This document shows positions 26,367 to 33,439 of a DNA stretch of 64,000 bases, piece after piece. Both the position numbers and the translations under genes were made by a program. The notes under the pieces were generated by a model. That model did not search any database. It was given only the letters and a program-made list of their open reading frames with translations, and was not told where the DNA came from. Positions within the stretch are counted from its first letter, which is position 1. Each line of letters opens with the position of its first letter. Origin of the DNA: an uncultured Flavobacteriaceae bacterium (lineage in GTDB: Bacteria > Bacteroidota > Bacteroidia > Flavobacteriales > Flavobacteriaceae); contig CANKZG010000001.1 of assembly GCA_947488435.1 (NCBI GenBank), forward strand, positions 1,852,308 to 1,916,307, in the 5' to 3' direction.

Positions 26367-26747
26367 TTATTTAGAAAGTGAACATTGATCAAATTTAATT
26401 TCTTCTAAAAGGTCATCATAGCCAACGCACCGACCTTTAAAAGTAATGGCGCCTTTAACGGAGCCTATTTCATTGGAAAATTCTGCAAAAATGCTTCCGT
26501 CTACCGTAAGTGCATTTCCGTCTTGATCTGTAATTGTTCCTGAAACTTGGATGGTTTTGTTCTCATACTTTTGGGTTGCAGCTTCAGAGTTTTGACTAAA
26601 TTCTGCAATCAAATCACTGGCTTGCAAGGAAAAAGCAGCTTTTTCAGATTCGATGTCGCGATGCGATTGATACGCATAGCGATAACCAAAATACCCTATA
26701 ATTATAAGCCCTAAGGCAATAATTAGTAATGTTTTTCTGTTTAACAT
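26367..26747 (-). CDS. membrane-anchored OB-fold (tRNA_anti-like) protein
   Basis: A 126-residue protein from the ATG at 26747; a longer frame to 26798 adds a poor N-terminus. One N-terminal membrane anchor (ALGLIIIGYFGYRYAY) is followed by a periplasmic domain with YENKTIQVSGTITDQDG, DGSIFAEFSN and CVGYDDLLEEIKFDQC, matching the OB-fold tRNA_anti-like family. The two Cys may form a disulphide. It lies 9 bp upstream of the DUF5777 gene. No biochemical role is known to me. Confidence 0.75.
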   Translation of the reverse strand: MLNRKTLLIIALGLIIIGYFGYRYAYQSHRDIESEKAAFSLQASDLIAEFSQNSEAATQKYENKTIQVSGTITDQDGNALTVDGSIFAEFSNEIGSVKGAITFKGRCVGYDDLLEEIKFDQCSLSK

Positions 26748-26828
26748 AATACAATTTTTTTTGGTTAAAGATAAAAAGAATACATATTGTCTTAACATTT
26801 TTAATAAATTTATACAAAAAAAGAAACT

Positions 26829-27191
26829 ATGAAAAATTACCTACGCGCCATATGTATGGCATTTTTGCTTTTATGTTGGATGCAATCTTGCACCTCTGAT
26901 AGTGAAAGTGATTTAATCCCAGATGAACCCATAACGGGAGAGTTTGTTTCTTTTGAAGCAGATATAGAACCAATAATTAATACGGCTTGTATGCCATGTC
27001 ATGGAAATCCGACTACTAATGGAGCACCTCAGTCATTAACCAATTTAGATGAGGTACGTCTTTCAGTTTTAGATAGGGATTTGATTGGAAGGATAAATAA
27101 TGAAGCCGCGCCCATGCCTGTTTCAGGATTGTTACCCGTTGCTACACGGGAATTGATACAACAATGGGTGGACGATGGATTTAGAGAGTAA
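26829..27191 (+). CDS. lipoprotein with a c-type cytochrome-like CxxCH motif
   Basis: A 120-residue lipoprotein (lipobox near WMQSC, Cys 21). The mature domain contains IEPIINTACMPCHGN (CMPCH near 55-59), a covalent haem c attachment motif, and a Met-containing segment AAPMPVSGLLP near 98-108 that could supply the distal ligand. The C-terminal helix (LIQQWVDDGFRE) is typical of small cytochrome c domains. It may be a periplasm-facing electron carrier. It is divergent from the OB-fold gene and followed 30 bp later by YceI. Confidence 0.8.
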   Translation: MKNYLRAICMAFLLLCWMQSCTSDSESDLIPDEPITGEFVSFEADIEPIINTACMPCHGNPTTNGAPQSLTNLDEVRLSVLDRDLIGRINNEAAPMPVSGLLPVATRELIQQWVDDGFRE

Positions 27192-27221
27192 ATTAACATA
27201 TAAAAACAAAAAAACACTGCT

Positions 27222-27773
27222 ATGAAAAAAATTACTTTAATACTCTTGTTTGCTTGTGGGATAATAGTATCTGCATCAGCTCAAGACAAATATTTAACAA
27301 AGAAAGGAGCAATAGATTTTGAAGCTTCTGTTGCCGCATTTGAACCTGTAAAGGCAAAACATGAAAGTGTGACGGGAATTTTAAATACGGCCAATGGCGA
27401 AATTGCTGCTTTAGCCCTTATGCGTGGTTTTCGTTTTAAAGTAGCTTTAATGGAAGAGCATTTTAACGAAAACTATATTGAATCTGAAAAACATCCAAAG
27501 GCAACCTTTAAAGGTAAATTGGAGAAGTTTTCTATAAAAGATCTTTCTGAAACGCCAAAGGAATTTCTGCTCTATGGAAATGTAACTATGCGAGGAAAAG
27601 AAAAAGCGGTAAAAACAACGGCCAAAGTATCTATGAAAGGTGATGTGATTTATGTGAAAACATCTTTTGATGCAAAACCGGAAGAATTTGATATTGACAT
27701 TCCAAAAGTGGTAAGTAAAAAAATATCAGAAACTATTCATGTAACGGTTGATTTAGGGCTAAAGAAAAAATAA
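27222..27773 (+). CDS. YceI-family periplasmic protein
   Basis: A 183-residue exported protein with signal peptide (LILLFACGIIVSASAQ) and a YceI lipocalin-like barrel: GAIDFEASVAAFEPV, LALMRGFRFKVALMEEHFNENYIESEKHPKATFKGKL (in parts), and a C-terminal strand ISETIHVTVDLGL. YceI proteins bind polyisoprenoids or amides in a hydrophobic cavity. It follows the cytochrome-like lipoprotein by 30 bp. Location is probably periplasmic. Confidence 0.9.
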   Translation: MKKITLILLFACGIIVSASAQDKYLTKKGAIDFEASVAAFEPVKAKHESVTGILNTANGEIAALALMRGFRFKVALMEEHFNENYIESEKHPKATFKGKLEKFSIKDLSETPKEFLLYGNVTMRGKEKAVKTTAKVSMKGDVIYVKTSFDAKPEEFDIDIPKVVSKKISETIHVTVDLGLKKK

Positions 27774-27785
27774 GAGTCTTGAATA

Positions 27786-28211
27786 CTATTTAGCGAACAG
27801 CTGATCTATATTTTTAAATGCCTTAAATTCTAAGGCATTACCCGCGGGATCTAAAAAGAACATTGTGGCTTGTTCTCCTACATCACCAGCAAAACGAATA
27901 TAAGGTTCGATCACAAAAGCTACGTTTTTACTTTTTAAAAGCGACGCAAATTTTTCGAACTCATCCCAGGGCAGTACCACACCATAATGGGGAACAGGCA
28001 CGTTTTTGCCATCTACCGCATTGGTATGCAAATCTGAAGTGGTAGTTTTGGGTTTGTAATGAATTACAAGTTGGTGTCCAAAAAGATCAAAATCAACCCA
28101 ATGATCACTGCTTCTACCCTCATTACAGCCAATCACGTCGCGATAAAATGTTCTGCATTCAGTTAGGTTATGGACAGGAATTGCAATATGGAAAGGTGCG
28201 ATATTTTTCAT
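27786..28211 (-). CDS. VOC/glyoxalase-like protein, single unit
   Basis: A 141-residue vicinal-oxygen-chelate protein: [22 protein letters not shown] at 8-29 and the C-terminal half ending [17 protein letters not shown]. Potential metal ligands are His 8, His 49/54 or the Glu of ALEFKAF near 131. Similar small proteins are annotated as glyoxalase or extradiol dioxygenase homologues; no activity can be assigned. It is convergent with YceI and 20 bp from the downstream end of the alpha/beta hydrolase gene (same strand), possibly one transcript. Confidence 0.85.
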   Translation of the reverse strand: MKNIAPFHIAIPVHNLTECRTFYRDVIGCNEGRSSDHWVDFDLFGHQLVIHYKPKTTTSDLHTNAVDGKNVPVPHYGVVLPWDEFEKFASLLKSKNVAFVIEPYIRFAGDVGEQATMFFLDPAGNALEFKAFKNIDQLFAK

Positions 28212-28231
28212 GTTTTAAAAATACCTAATTT

Positions 28232-29071
28232 TTAAGAATTTAAAAACTTTAAAATTTCTCGATTTACCTGATCTTGATGCATAGAATGCCCCAAGCCTCG
28301 AGTTCGTATGAAATTACTGTTTTTCCAATTTTGATGTACTTTTTCTGAGGCACTGATATGGGCAATCGAATCCTCTTCATCATGCAGTATAAGACCCGAT
28401 TTTGCAAGTGATTTTGTAAATAAGAAGGTTTTAAAATCTGCAATATGAAAACCAAAATGTTCAACAAAGTAGGCATCCAAAGCAAGCATCACCCTTTTGC
28501 TTAGGTTTAAGGTTTCTTGATATTGTTCCATAAAAACAGATAGTTCAGAAGGAGCTCCTATAGTTACTAATTTCTGAACGCTGTTCTTTGGAAATTTATG
28601 TTGTTGATACAAAGCAGTCATACCTCCAATAGAATGACCAACAACATATTTGGGAAGATAGGTATTAATCATATGATCCATGCAATCTGCATATAACGGA
28701 ACATTAAAAATAGCACCACTAGAATCTCCATGAGCCGGAGCGTCAAAAGCAACAATATGATAATTTTGTTCCTTTAAAATTGCTACTAATTTATGCCAAC
28801 GCCAACTGTTGCTTTCCCAACCATGCGCCAAGAGTACTGTAGTACCAGTACCTGACCATTCATAAACCTTTATGGAATGATTGCCAATTGTAATAAAACG
28901 ATCTTTAGCGGTAGCCAGAAATTTCTTTTGATTCGAAGTTATTTTACCTTTTCTAGGCGTACAAAACAACAAAAATGCTTTTTTAGCAGCCTTCTTTTTG
29001 GAGAATAAGGCCAGTAGATTGAAATACGTTCCGAAGATAAAGGGAAGCACAACGGTATAAATTTTTTTCAT
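28232..29071 (-). CDS. alpha/beta hydrolase
   Basis: A 279-residue alpha/beta hydrolase. The Ser nucleophile elbow is VVGHSIGGM near 141-149, the oxyanion-hole region is LLAHGWESNSWRW near 75-87, and the C-terminal half has an Asp/Glu-rich stretch (HDEEDSIAHIS) and the catalytic His in GLGHSMHQD near 260. A hydrophobic N-terminus (about 1-20) may be a membrane anchor. The substrate is unknown. It is divergent from an HxlR-type regulator with a palindromic operator between them, so its expression is probably controlled by that regulator. Confidence 0.88.
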   Translation of the reverse strand: MKKIYTVVLPFIFGTYFNLLALFSKKKAAKKAFLLFCTPRKGKITSNQKKFLATAKDRFITIGNHSIKVYEWSGTGTTVLLAHGWESNSWRWHKLVAILKEQNYHIVAFDAPAHGDSSGAIFNVPLYADCMDHMINTYLPKYVVGHSIGGMTALYQQHKFPKNSVQKLVTIGAPSELSVFMEQYQETLNLSKRVMLALDAYFVEHFGFHIADFKTFLFTKSLAKSGLILHDEEDSIAHISASEKVHQNWKNSNFIRTRGLGHSMHQDQVNREILKFLNS

Positions 29072-29078
29072 ATTTTTG
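29071..29078 (+). promoter_or_regulatory. -7 element for the HxlR-type regulator gene
   Basis: TATTTTTG matches TAnnTTTG exactly. Its start overlaps the last base of the minus-strand hydrolase start codon, and the predicted transcription start falls inside the adjoining palindrome (29082-29098), consistent with autoregulation. Confidence 0.5.
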
Positions 29079-29081
29079 CTT

Positions 29082-29098
29082 AGTTACTTTAAGTAACT
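29082..29098. promoter_or_regulatory. palindromic operator between hydrolase and HxlR genes
   Basis: AGTTACTT-T-AAGTAACT is a perfect 8-bp inverted repeat with a single central base. It lies in the divergent promoter region between the alpha/beta hydrolase and the HxlR-type regulator. Divergent position next to a dimeric winged-helix regulator makes it the likely operator; this is inference. Confidence 0.6.
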
Positions 29099-29169
29099 TG
29101 ATTTTAAATAAAAACCAAAAATACAGATTCTCTTTTATAAAAAAAGGGGTTTCAAAAGATGTAGTAGGT

Positions 29170-29595
29170 ATGGAAATTGAAACTGTTACTGATAATCAGA
29201 AACTTAGAGTTGCAAAAAAAATAGAAAAAATGTTTGGGCATATAGATCCAAAGCTCCCACCGGAAATGTGTCCTATACGGGATATTATGGCCTTAGCATC
29301 TGATAAATGGAGTATTCTTATTTTATTGTACCTCGGGTATTTTCCTACTCTTCGCTTCAATAGACTCAAAAAGAAGGTGTATGGAATTTCAAGTAAAATA
29401 CTTAGCGAACGTCTTAAAACCCTAGAAGCGGACGGCTATATTCTTCGAAAAATGTATCCAGAAGTTCCTATTCGGGTGGAGTATAACTTAACCGATTTCG
29501 GACATTCATATCTTCAGAAATTACTAGATCTTACAGAATGGGTTCAAAAGTATTCCGAAACGATTTTAGCCAATCGTTCTAAATTTGCTAAATAG
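29170..29595 (+). CDS. HxlR-family transcriptional regulator
   Basis: A 141-residue winged-helix protein from the ATG at 29170; the frame extends upstream to a TTG at 29098, which would put the operator in coding sequence. The HxlR core runs from MCPIRDIMALASDKWSILIL (Cys followed by the helix) through LRFNRLKKKVYGISSKILSERL to the wing RVEYNLTDFGHSY. HxlR members often sense aldehydes or redox change through the Cys near the N-terminal core. It is divergent from an alpha/beta hydrolase and a VOC protein, which are its probable targets. Confidence 0.92.
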   Translation: MEIETVTDNQKLRVAKKIEKMFGHIDPKLPPEMCPIRDIMALASDKWSILILLYLGYFPTLRFNRLKKKVYGISSKILSERLKTLEADGYILRKMYPEVPIRVEYNLTDFGHSYLQKLLDLTEWVQKYSETILANRSKFAK

Positions 29596-29609
29596 GCACG
29601 ACTAATAAA

Positions 29610-30176
29610 TTAATCACTTTCTCGTGTACATATAATTTTCCACGTAGGAAATACCGTTTTTTCGTCTTTGGAAGTCCATTCTCCGACCCATTTATACCCT
29701 TTTTCATCAATATCATGAAAGCGAAGTCTAAAATAGCCATCTGCTCCATTGGGTGCTTTTTGTTCTCGATATAGCGTTATTTCGTTATCCTTTTTAGTTC
29801 CTTCCCAAACAGGTAATATGGTGCTAGGAGCTCCAGAAGAATAATAATGTACGTACCAACGCAAACTGTCCTTATGGAACTGACGAATACTACCGGAATG
29901 TTTTCCATCAGCCTTTATTGTTTCATCCTGCACAGCCGTGCCATTCATAATATATTTAAAAGTCCATTTCATAGGAACGCCATCTTGCCAAGTTTGATCG
30001 GGATTTCTTGTTATAGATAAACAAGAACATTCACCAATTAGCGACGCATAATCCTTAATTTGCTCGGGAGCATCAGGATTTGGAAGTCCGTAGGGATTTT
30101 TATCAGATACTTCATACTGCGCATTTGCAAAAACCGTCAAAAACAGCAAGCATAAAAGATGAATATACGTTTTCAT
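29610..30176 (-). CDS. secreted hypothetical protein, 188 aa
   Basis: A 188-residue exported protein: signal peptide (LLCLLFLTVFANAQ), then a beta-rich domain of the DUF1579-like type, with LIGECSCLSITRNPDQTW, KWTFKYIMNGTAVQDE, DSLRWYVHYYSSGAP, WEGTKKDNEITLYREQ and TVFPTWKIICTRE. Three Cys residues may pair. No enzyme motif recognised. The ATG at 30176 is the natural start. Convergent with the HxlR gene (14 bp between stops). Confidence 0.72.
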   Translation of the reverse strand: MKTYIHLLCLLFLTVFANAQYEVSDKNPYGLPNPDAPEQIKDYASLIGECSCLSITRNPDQTWQDGVPMKWTFKYIMNGTAVQDETIKADGKHSGSIRQFHKDSLRWYVHYYSSGAPSTILPVWEGTKKDNEITLYREQKAPNGADGYFRLRFHDIDEKGYKWVGEWTSKDEKTVFPTWKIICTRESD

Positions 30177-30257
30177 AAGGTTGTAAGGTTATAAGGTTGG
30201 TGTTAAGTTAAGGAAAGTTAAAAAAGACAACTATGAAATTAAGAAGGTATTAACGAA

Positions 30258-30632
30258 TTACTCTTCGCGATGTACAGTTTCTATGCTAAAGGCAGGTAAA
30301 CAAACCGCAATATATTCACAAGGTTCCTCAAATGGATTTGAATATTGAATTCTGGTGTTTTTTGAAATTTTAATGGATTGTCCTGCTTCCAGAATTACTT
30401 GCTCTTCTTCAATAATAAACTGTTTTTTCCCCTTTATAATATAGGTGTACTCATCAAATTCCGGAGTTTGATAAGGTTCACTCCAACCTGGAGGAGCAAT
30501 CATATGGGCAATACTCAGTTGTGTATCTCCGTTCGTTGCTTTCCCAAAGTGCTCCTCGATAACTTTACCATCTGTTGTTGGAACAATGAAAGGAGTAGTT
30601 TGTACGGTATATTTTTTGAAAGTTTTTTTCAT
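30258..30632 (-). CDS. cupin-domain protein
   Basis: A 124-residue single cupin from the ATG at 30632 (a longer frame to 30647 is less likely). The fold pattern is visible: HMIAPPGWSEPYQTPEFDEYTYIIKGKKQFIIE in two adjoining parts, then EEQVILEAGQSIKISKNTRIQYSNPFEEPCEYIAVCLP. The metal motif is degenerate (Glu/Asp-Glu-Tyr in place of HxH), so metal binding is uncertain. Function unknown. Confidence 0.8.
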   Translation of the reverse strand: MKKTFKKYTVQTTPFIVPTTDGKVIEEHFGKATNGDTQLSIAHMIAPPGWSEPYQTPEFDEYTYIIKGKKQFIIEEEQVILEAGQSIKISKNTRIQYSNPFEEPCEYIAVCLPAFSIETVHREE

Positions 30633-30675
30633 AAAATAAGAATACACTTAAATGTTAAATGCGCTTAAAACCAGG

Positions 30676-31227
30676 TTATTCCCAACCCACCATTAGGTAC
30701 TTAATTTTTGCAGCATCTGGAATTTGAACCGCCTCTACATTAGTACTTGAATAGCGCAGGCCGCCCGGGAGTTCCTCTTTATCGATAGTGAAATAGATAT
30801 CACTATCTTTTGGAAAGATTACGATGTTATTCAGTGACGTAATAATCTTTTTAATTGTATAATGTTCCTTAATATCCTTAAAAGTGCTTTGCAGTCCTAC
30901 TCCTTCCGGAGTACGATATCTAGCATCAAAAACTTGAATGGTTTCTACCTCAGGAATACTATCTGTACTTGGGGTAACGGTTAAAAGGTGTTTGCCTCCT
31001 TTTTCGTAAATATTTATTTTTTTTACCTGAGCGCCCAACCGATATGCTGTTGTATCCTGTACAACGGAATCCTTTGCAAATAAGGTGTTGATATCATCAA
31101 TAACAGCAGTACGCTGCAGTTTGCCCACCTGAGCTTCGGAAATTAAAAAGGCGGTATTTGGTTTTTCTTGACATTGCGCCAATAAAAGCGCAAGCACAAC
31201 GAGTACTCCTAATCTTTTGATATTCAT
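30676..31227 (-). CDS. lipoprotein, 183 aa, unknown family
   Basis: A 183-residue protein with lipobox LLLAQC (Cys 19). The mature part is mixed alpha/beta with IYEKGGKHLLTVTPSTDS, TIQVFDARYRTPEGVGLQSTFKDI and a C-terminal VQIPDAAKIKYLMVGWE. I do not recognise it. It is 3 bp downstream of the HerA-like gene and on the same strand; the functional link, if any, is unknown. Confidence 0.75.
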   Translation of the reverse strand: MNIKRLGVLVVLALLLAQCQEKPNTAFLISEAQVGKLQRTAVIDDINTLFAKDSVVQDTTAYRLGAQVKKINIYEKGGKHLLTVTPSTDSIPEVETIQVFDARYRTPEGVGLQSTFKDIKEHYTIKKIITSLNNIVIFPKDSDIYFTIDKEELPGGLRYSSTNVEAVQIPDAAKIKYLMVGWE

Positions 31228-31230
31228 AAA

Positions 31231-32745
31231 TTATCGAATCACTTTCTTTAACACACCTAAAACACCCCTAATAAATGTGGCACTGGTTAATACTTTAACA
31301 ACGGGATTCATGCGGGTGCTGGTTCTTCTGCTACTTGTGCTTTTTCTTCGCGACGTTTTAGTAACCTTTTCTTTCTCCGCTTCTTTTTCTGCTTTTTCAA
31401 TTTTGGCATTCAGAATTTCATAGGCACTTTCACGATCAATCTCATCGTTGTATTTTTTCACCAACTTTGATTGTGTAATTACGGTGTCTAACTCCTTATT
31501 GGTAAGCACATCCATTCTACTCATAGGCGCTCTCAGCATAGTAGCAGCTAAAGGAGTCGGTCTTCCTTTTTCGTCTAGAGCAGAAATCAAGGCTTCTCCA
31601 ATCCCTAAGGATGTAAGCACTTCTTTGGTGTCATAATATTCAGAAATAGGATAATTTTCTGCAGTTAATTTTATGGCTTTGCGATCTTTTGCCGTAAAAG
31701 CTCGTAGCGCGTGTTGCACTTTTAGCCCCAATTGGGATAAAACTGCATCAGGTACATCCGTCGGATTTTGTGTGACAAAATATAGTCCAATACCTTTAGA
31801 TCGAATAAGCTTTACAATACTCTCTATCTGTTCTAGAAGTGCTTTAGAGGCAGCTTTGAAAATTAAATGCGCCTCATCAATAAATAAGATTAACTCTGGT
31901 CTATCGCTATCTCCTTGTTCTGGAAAGGTACTGTATATCTCGGCCAGAAGGCTTAACATAAATGTAGAAAAGAGTTTAGGTCTATCCTGAATGTCTGTAA
32001 GTCGAATGATATTAATATAACCGCGACCATTTTTATCAATTCGGACCAAATCGTCCACTTCAAAAGACTTTTCTCCAAAAAACAAATCCGCACCTTGCTG
32101 TTCCAACTCAATAACCTTTCTTAATATGGTACCGGTAGAGCTGGTAGATATTCTACCATAACTTTCTGCAAATTCTTTTTTTCCTTCCCCTGTTGCGTAT
32201 TGCAATACTTTTTTAAAATCTTTAAGGTCTAGAAGTGGTAATTTATGATCGTCACAATATTTAAAAATAACGGCAACGATTCCTTCTTGAGTTACTGTTA
32301 AATCTAATATTCTAGAAAGTAAAATAGGACCAAATTCAGAAACCGTAGCGCGCAATTTCACGCCATCTTGTTCCGATAAGGATAAAATTTCAACTGGAAA
32401 ATTTTTAGCTTCAAAGGGGAGTCCAATTTTTTCATGACGCTCATCAATTTTAGGATGTCCAGGGCTGGGTTGCGCAATTCCACTTAAATCTCCCTTTAAA
32501 TCCATCAGCAGTACAGGAATACCTTTATCCGATAGATTTTCGGCAATTACTTGCAGGGTTTTTGTTTTTCCAGTTCCAGTAGCTCCAGCGATTAAACCAT
32601 GCCTGTTCAATGTTTTTAAAGGAACTTTTACATGGGCATTAGTAATGGTTTCTTCGCCCAACATGGCCGCTCCCATGGTAATAAAATCACCTTTGGTAGT
32701 GTATCCTTCCTCAATATGTGCAAAGAATGCATCTTTGGTACTCAT
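31231..32745 (-). CDS. HerA-like ATPase (DUF853)
   Basis: A 504-residue P-loop ATPase from the ATG at 32745; upstream in-frame sequence to 32853 reads as non-coding and is rejected. The Walker A is AGATGTGKTKT near 52-62, and the DUF853/HerA pattern continues with LLMDLKGDLSGIA, a Walker B LILFIDEAHLIFK near 282-294, LRSKGIG and the sensor region FVTQNPTDVPDAVLSQLG. The lysine/serine-rich C-terminus (about 445-485; KTSRRKSTSSRR) is a possible DNA-binding tail. HerA-type ATPases move DNA with NurA nucleases, but none is adjacent. Role here is unknown. Confidence 0.9.
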   Translation of the reverse strand: MSTKDAFFAHIEEGYTTKGDFITMGAAMLGEETITNAHVKVPLKTLNRHGLIAGATGTGKTKTLQVIAENLSDKGIPVLLMDLKGDLSGIAQPSPGHPKIDERHEKIGLPFEAKNFPVEILSLSEQDGVKLRATVSEFGPILLSRILDLTVTQEGIVAVIFKYCDDHKLPLLDLKDFKKVLQYATGEGKKEFAESYGRISTSSTGTILRKVIELEQQGADLFFGEKSFEVDDLVRIDKNGRGYINIIRLTDIQDRPKLFSTFMLSLLAEIYSTFPEQGDSDRPELILFIDEAHLIFKAASKALLEQIESIVKLIRSKGIGLYFVTQNPTDVPDAVLSQLGLKVQHALRAFTAKDRKAIKLTAENYPISEYYDTKEVLTSLGIGEALISALDEKGRPTPLAATMLRAPMSRMDVLTNKELDTVITQSKLVKKYNDEIDRESAYEILNAKIEKAEKEAEKEKVTKTSRRKSTSSRRTSTRMNPVVKVLTSATFIRGVLGVLKKVIR

Positions 32746-32838
32746 TTGGTTATTTTTTGATAAAAATAGGGTAATTTTAATCAATACAAAAAAACTCAAA
32801 ATCCACTTAGCTGGTTTCAACATTAACGAAGAATACTT

Positions 32839-33291
32839 ATGAAAAAAATACATTTACTCTTTTTACTTGTAGCCTTGGTGTATAATACCACCGTTTTCGG
32901 TCAGGAAAGCAATGAAATTACCTTCCATAAATCTCACGAACCAAAAAAGCAAAGTGCACCTTTTAGTGATGCCGTACAGGCAGGGAACCTTTTCTTTTTG
33001 GCAGGACAAATAGGGATGGATCAACGTACAAGAACAATGGTTTCAGGGGGCATACAAGCCGAAACGAAACAGGTGATTAAGAATATAGAAGCAGTTTTAC
33101 AACATCATGGTATGGAACTGGATAATGTGGTAAAATGCACCGTTATACTTAGTACCATAGATGATTTTTCGGCTTTTAATGAGGTATATGCTAAATATTT
33201 TACTAAAAAACCAGCCCGGACTACATTTGCAGCAAAAGGATTAGCACGGAATGCAAAAATTGAAATTGAAGTTGTAGCGGTTAAGAATTGA
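32839..33291 (+). CDS. exported RidA/YjgF-family protein
   Basis: A 150-residue RidA-fold protein with an N-terminal signal peptide (LLFLLVALVYNTTVFGQ; cleavage about 21). The RidA core spans about 40-150: YSPAVQAG-like start here reads FSDAVQAGNLFFLAGQIGMD, then TKQVIKNIEAVLQHHGMELDNVVKCTVIL and the Arg of PARTTFAA near 129, the imine-hydrolysing Arg of RidA. Most RidA proteins are cytosolic deaminases of enamines/imines; an exported one implies periplasmic substrates. Confidence 0.88.
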   Translation: MKKIHLLFLLVALVYNTTVFGQESNEITFHKSHEPKKQSAPFSDAVQAGNLFFLAGQIGMDQRTRTMVSGGIQAETKQVIKNIEAVLQHHGMELDNVVKCTVILSTIDDFSAFNEVYAKYFTKKPARTTFAAKGLARNAKIEIEVVAVKN

Positions 33292-33374
33292 TTTTTTCTG
33301 CATACTAGTGTTATTTTTTAATGTTTCATTAAAAAATTAACAGATTGAACGAGGAAAAATTACCGATAGCAGGT

Positions 33375-33382
33375 TATTTTTG
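33375..33382 (+). promoter_or_regulatory. -7 element for the type-IX-sorted lectin protein
   Basis: TATTTTTG matches TAnnTTTG, 57 bp before the assigned ATG. The nearest upstream TTG (33345-33347) is 27 bp away, longer than usual. Confidence 0.4.
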
Positions 33383-33439
33383 ATTTTTTCGATTTAAAAA
33401 CCAACTTTTGAAGGTTAGGCAATCGATGATCGCAGAACT

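Noticed and set aside
29098-29169. N-terminal extension of the HxlR gene from a TTG start
   Set aside because: It would place the palindromic operator in coding sequence; the ATG at 29170 gives the normal HxlR length.
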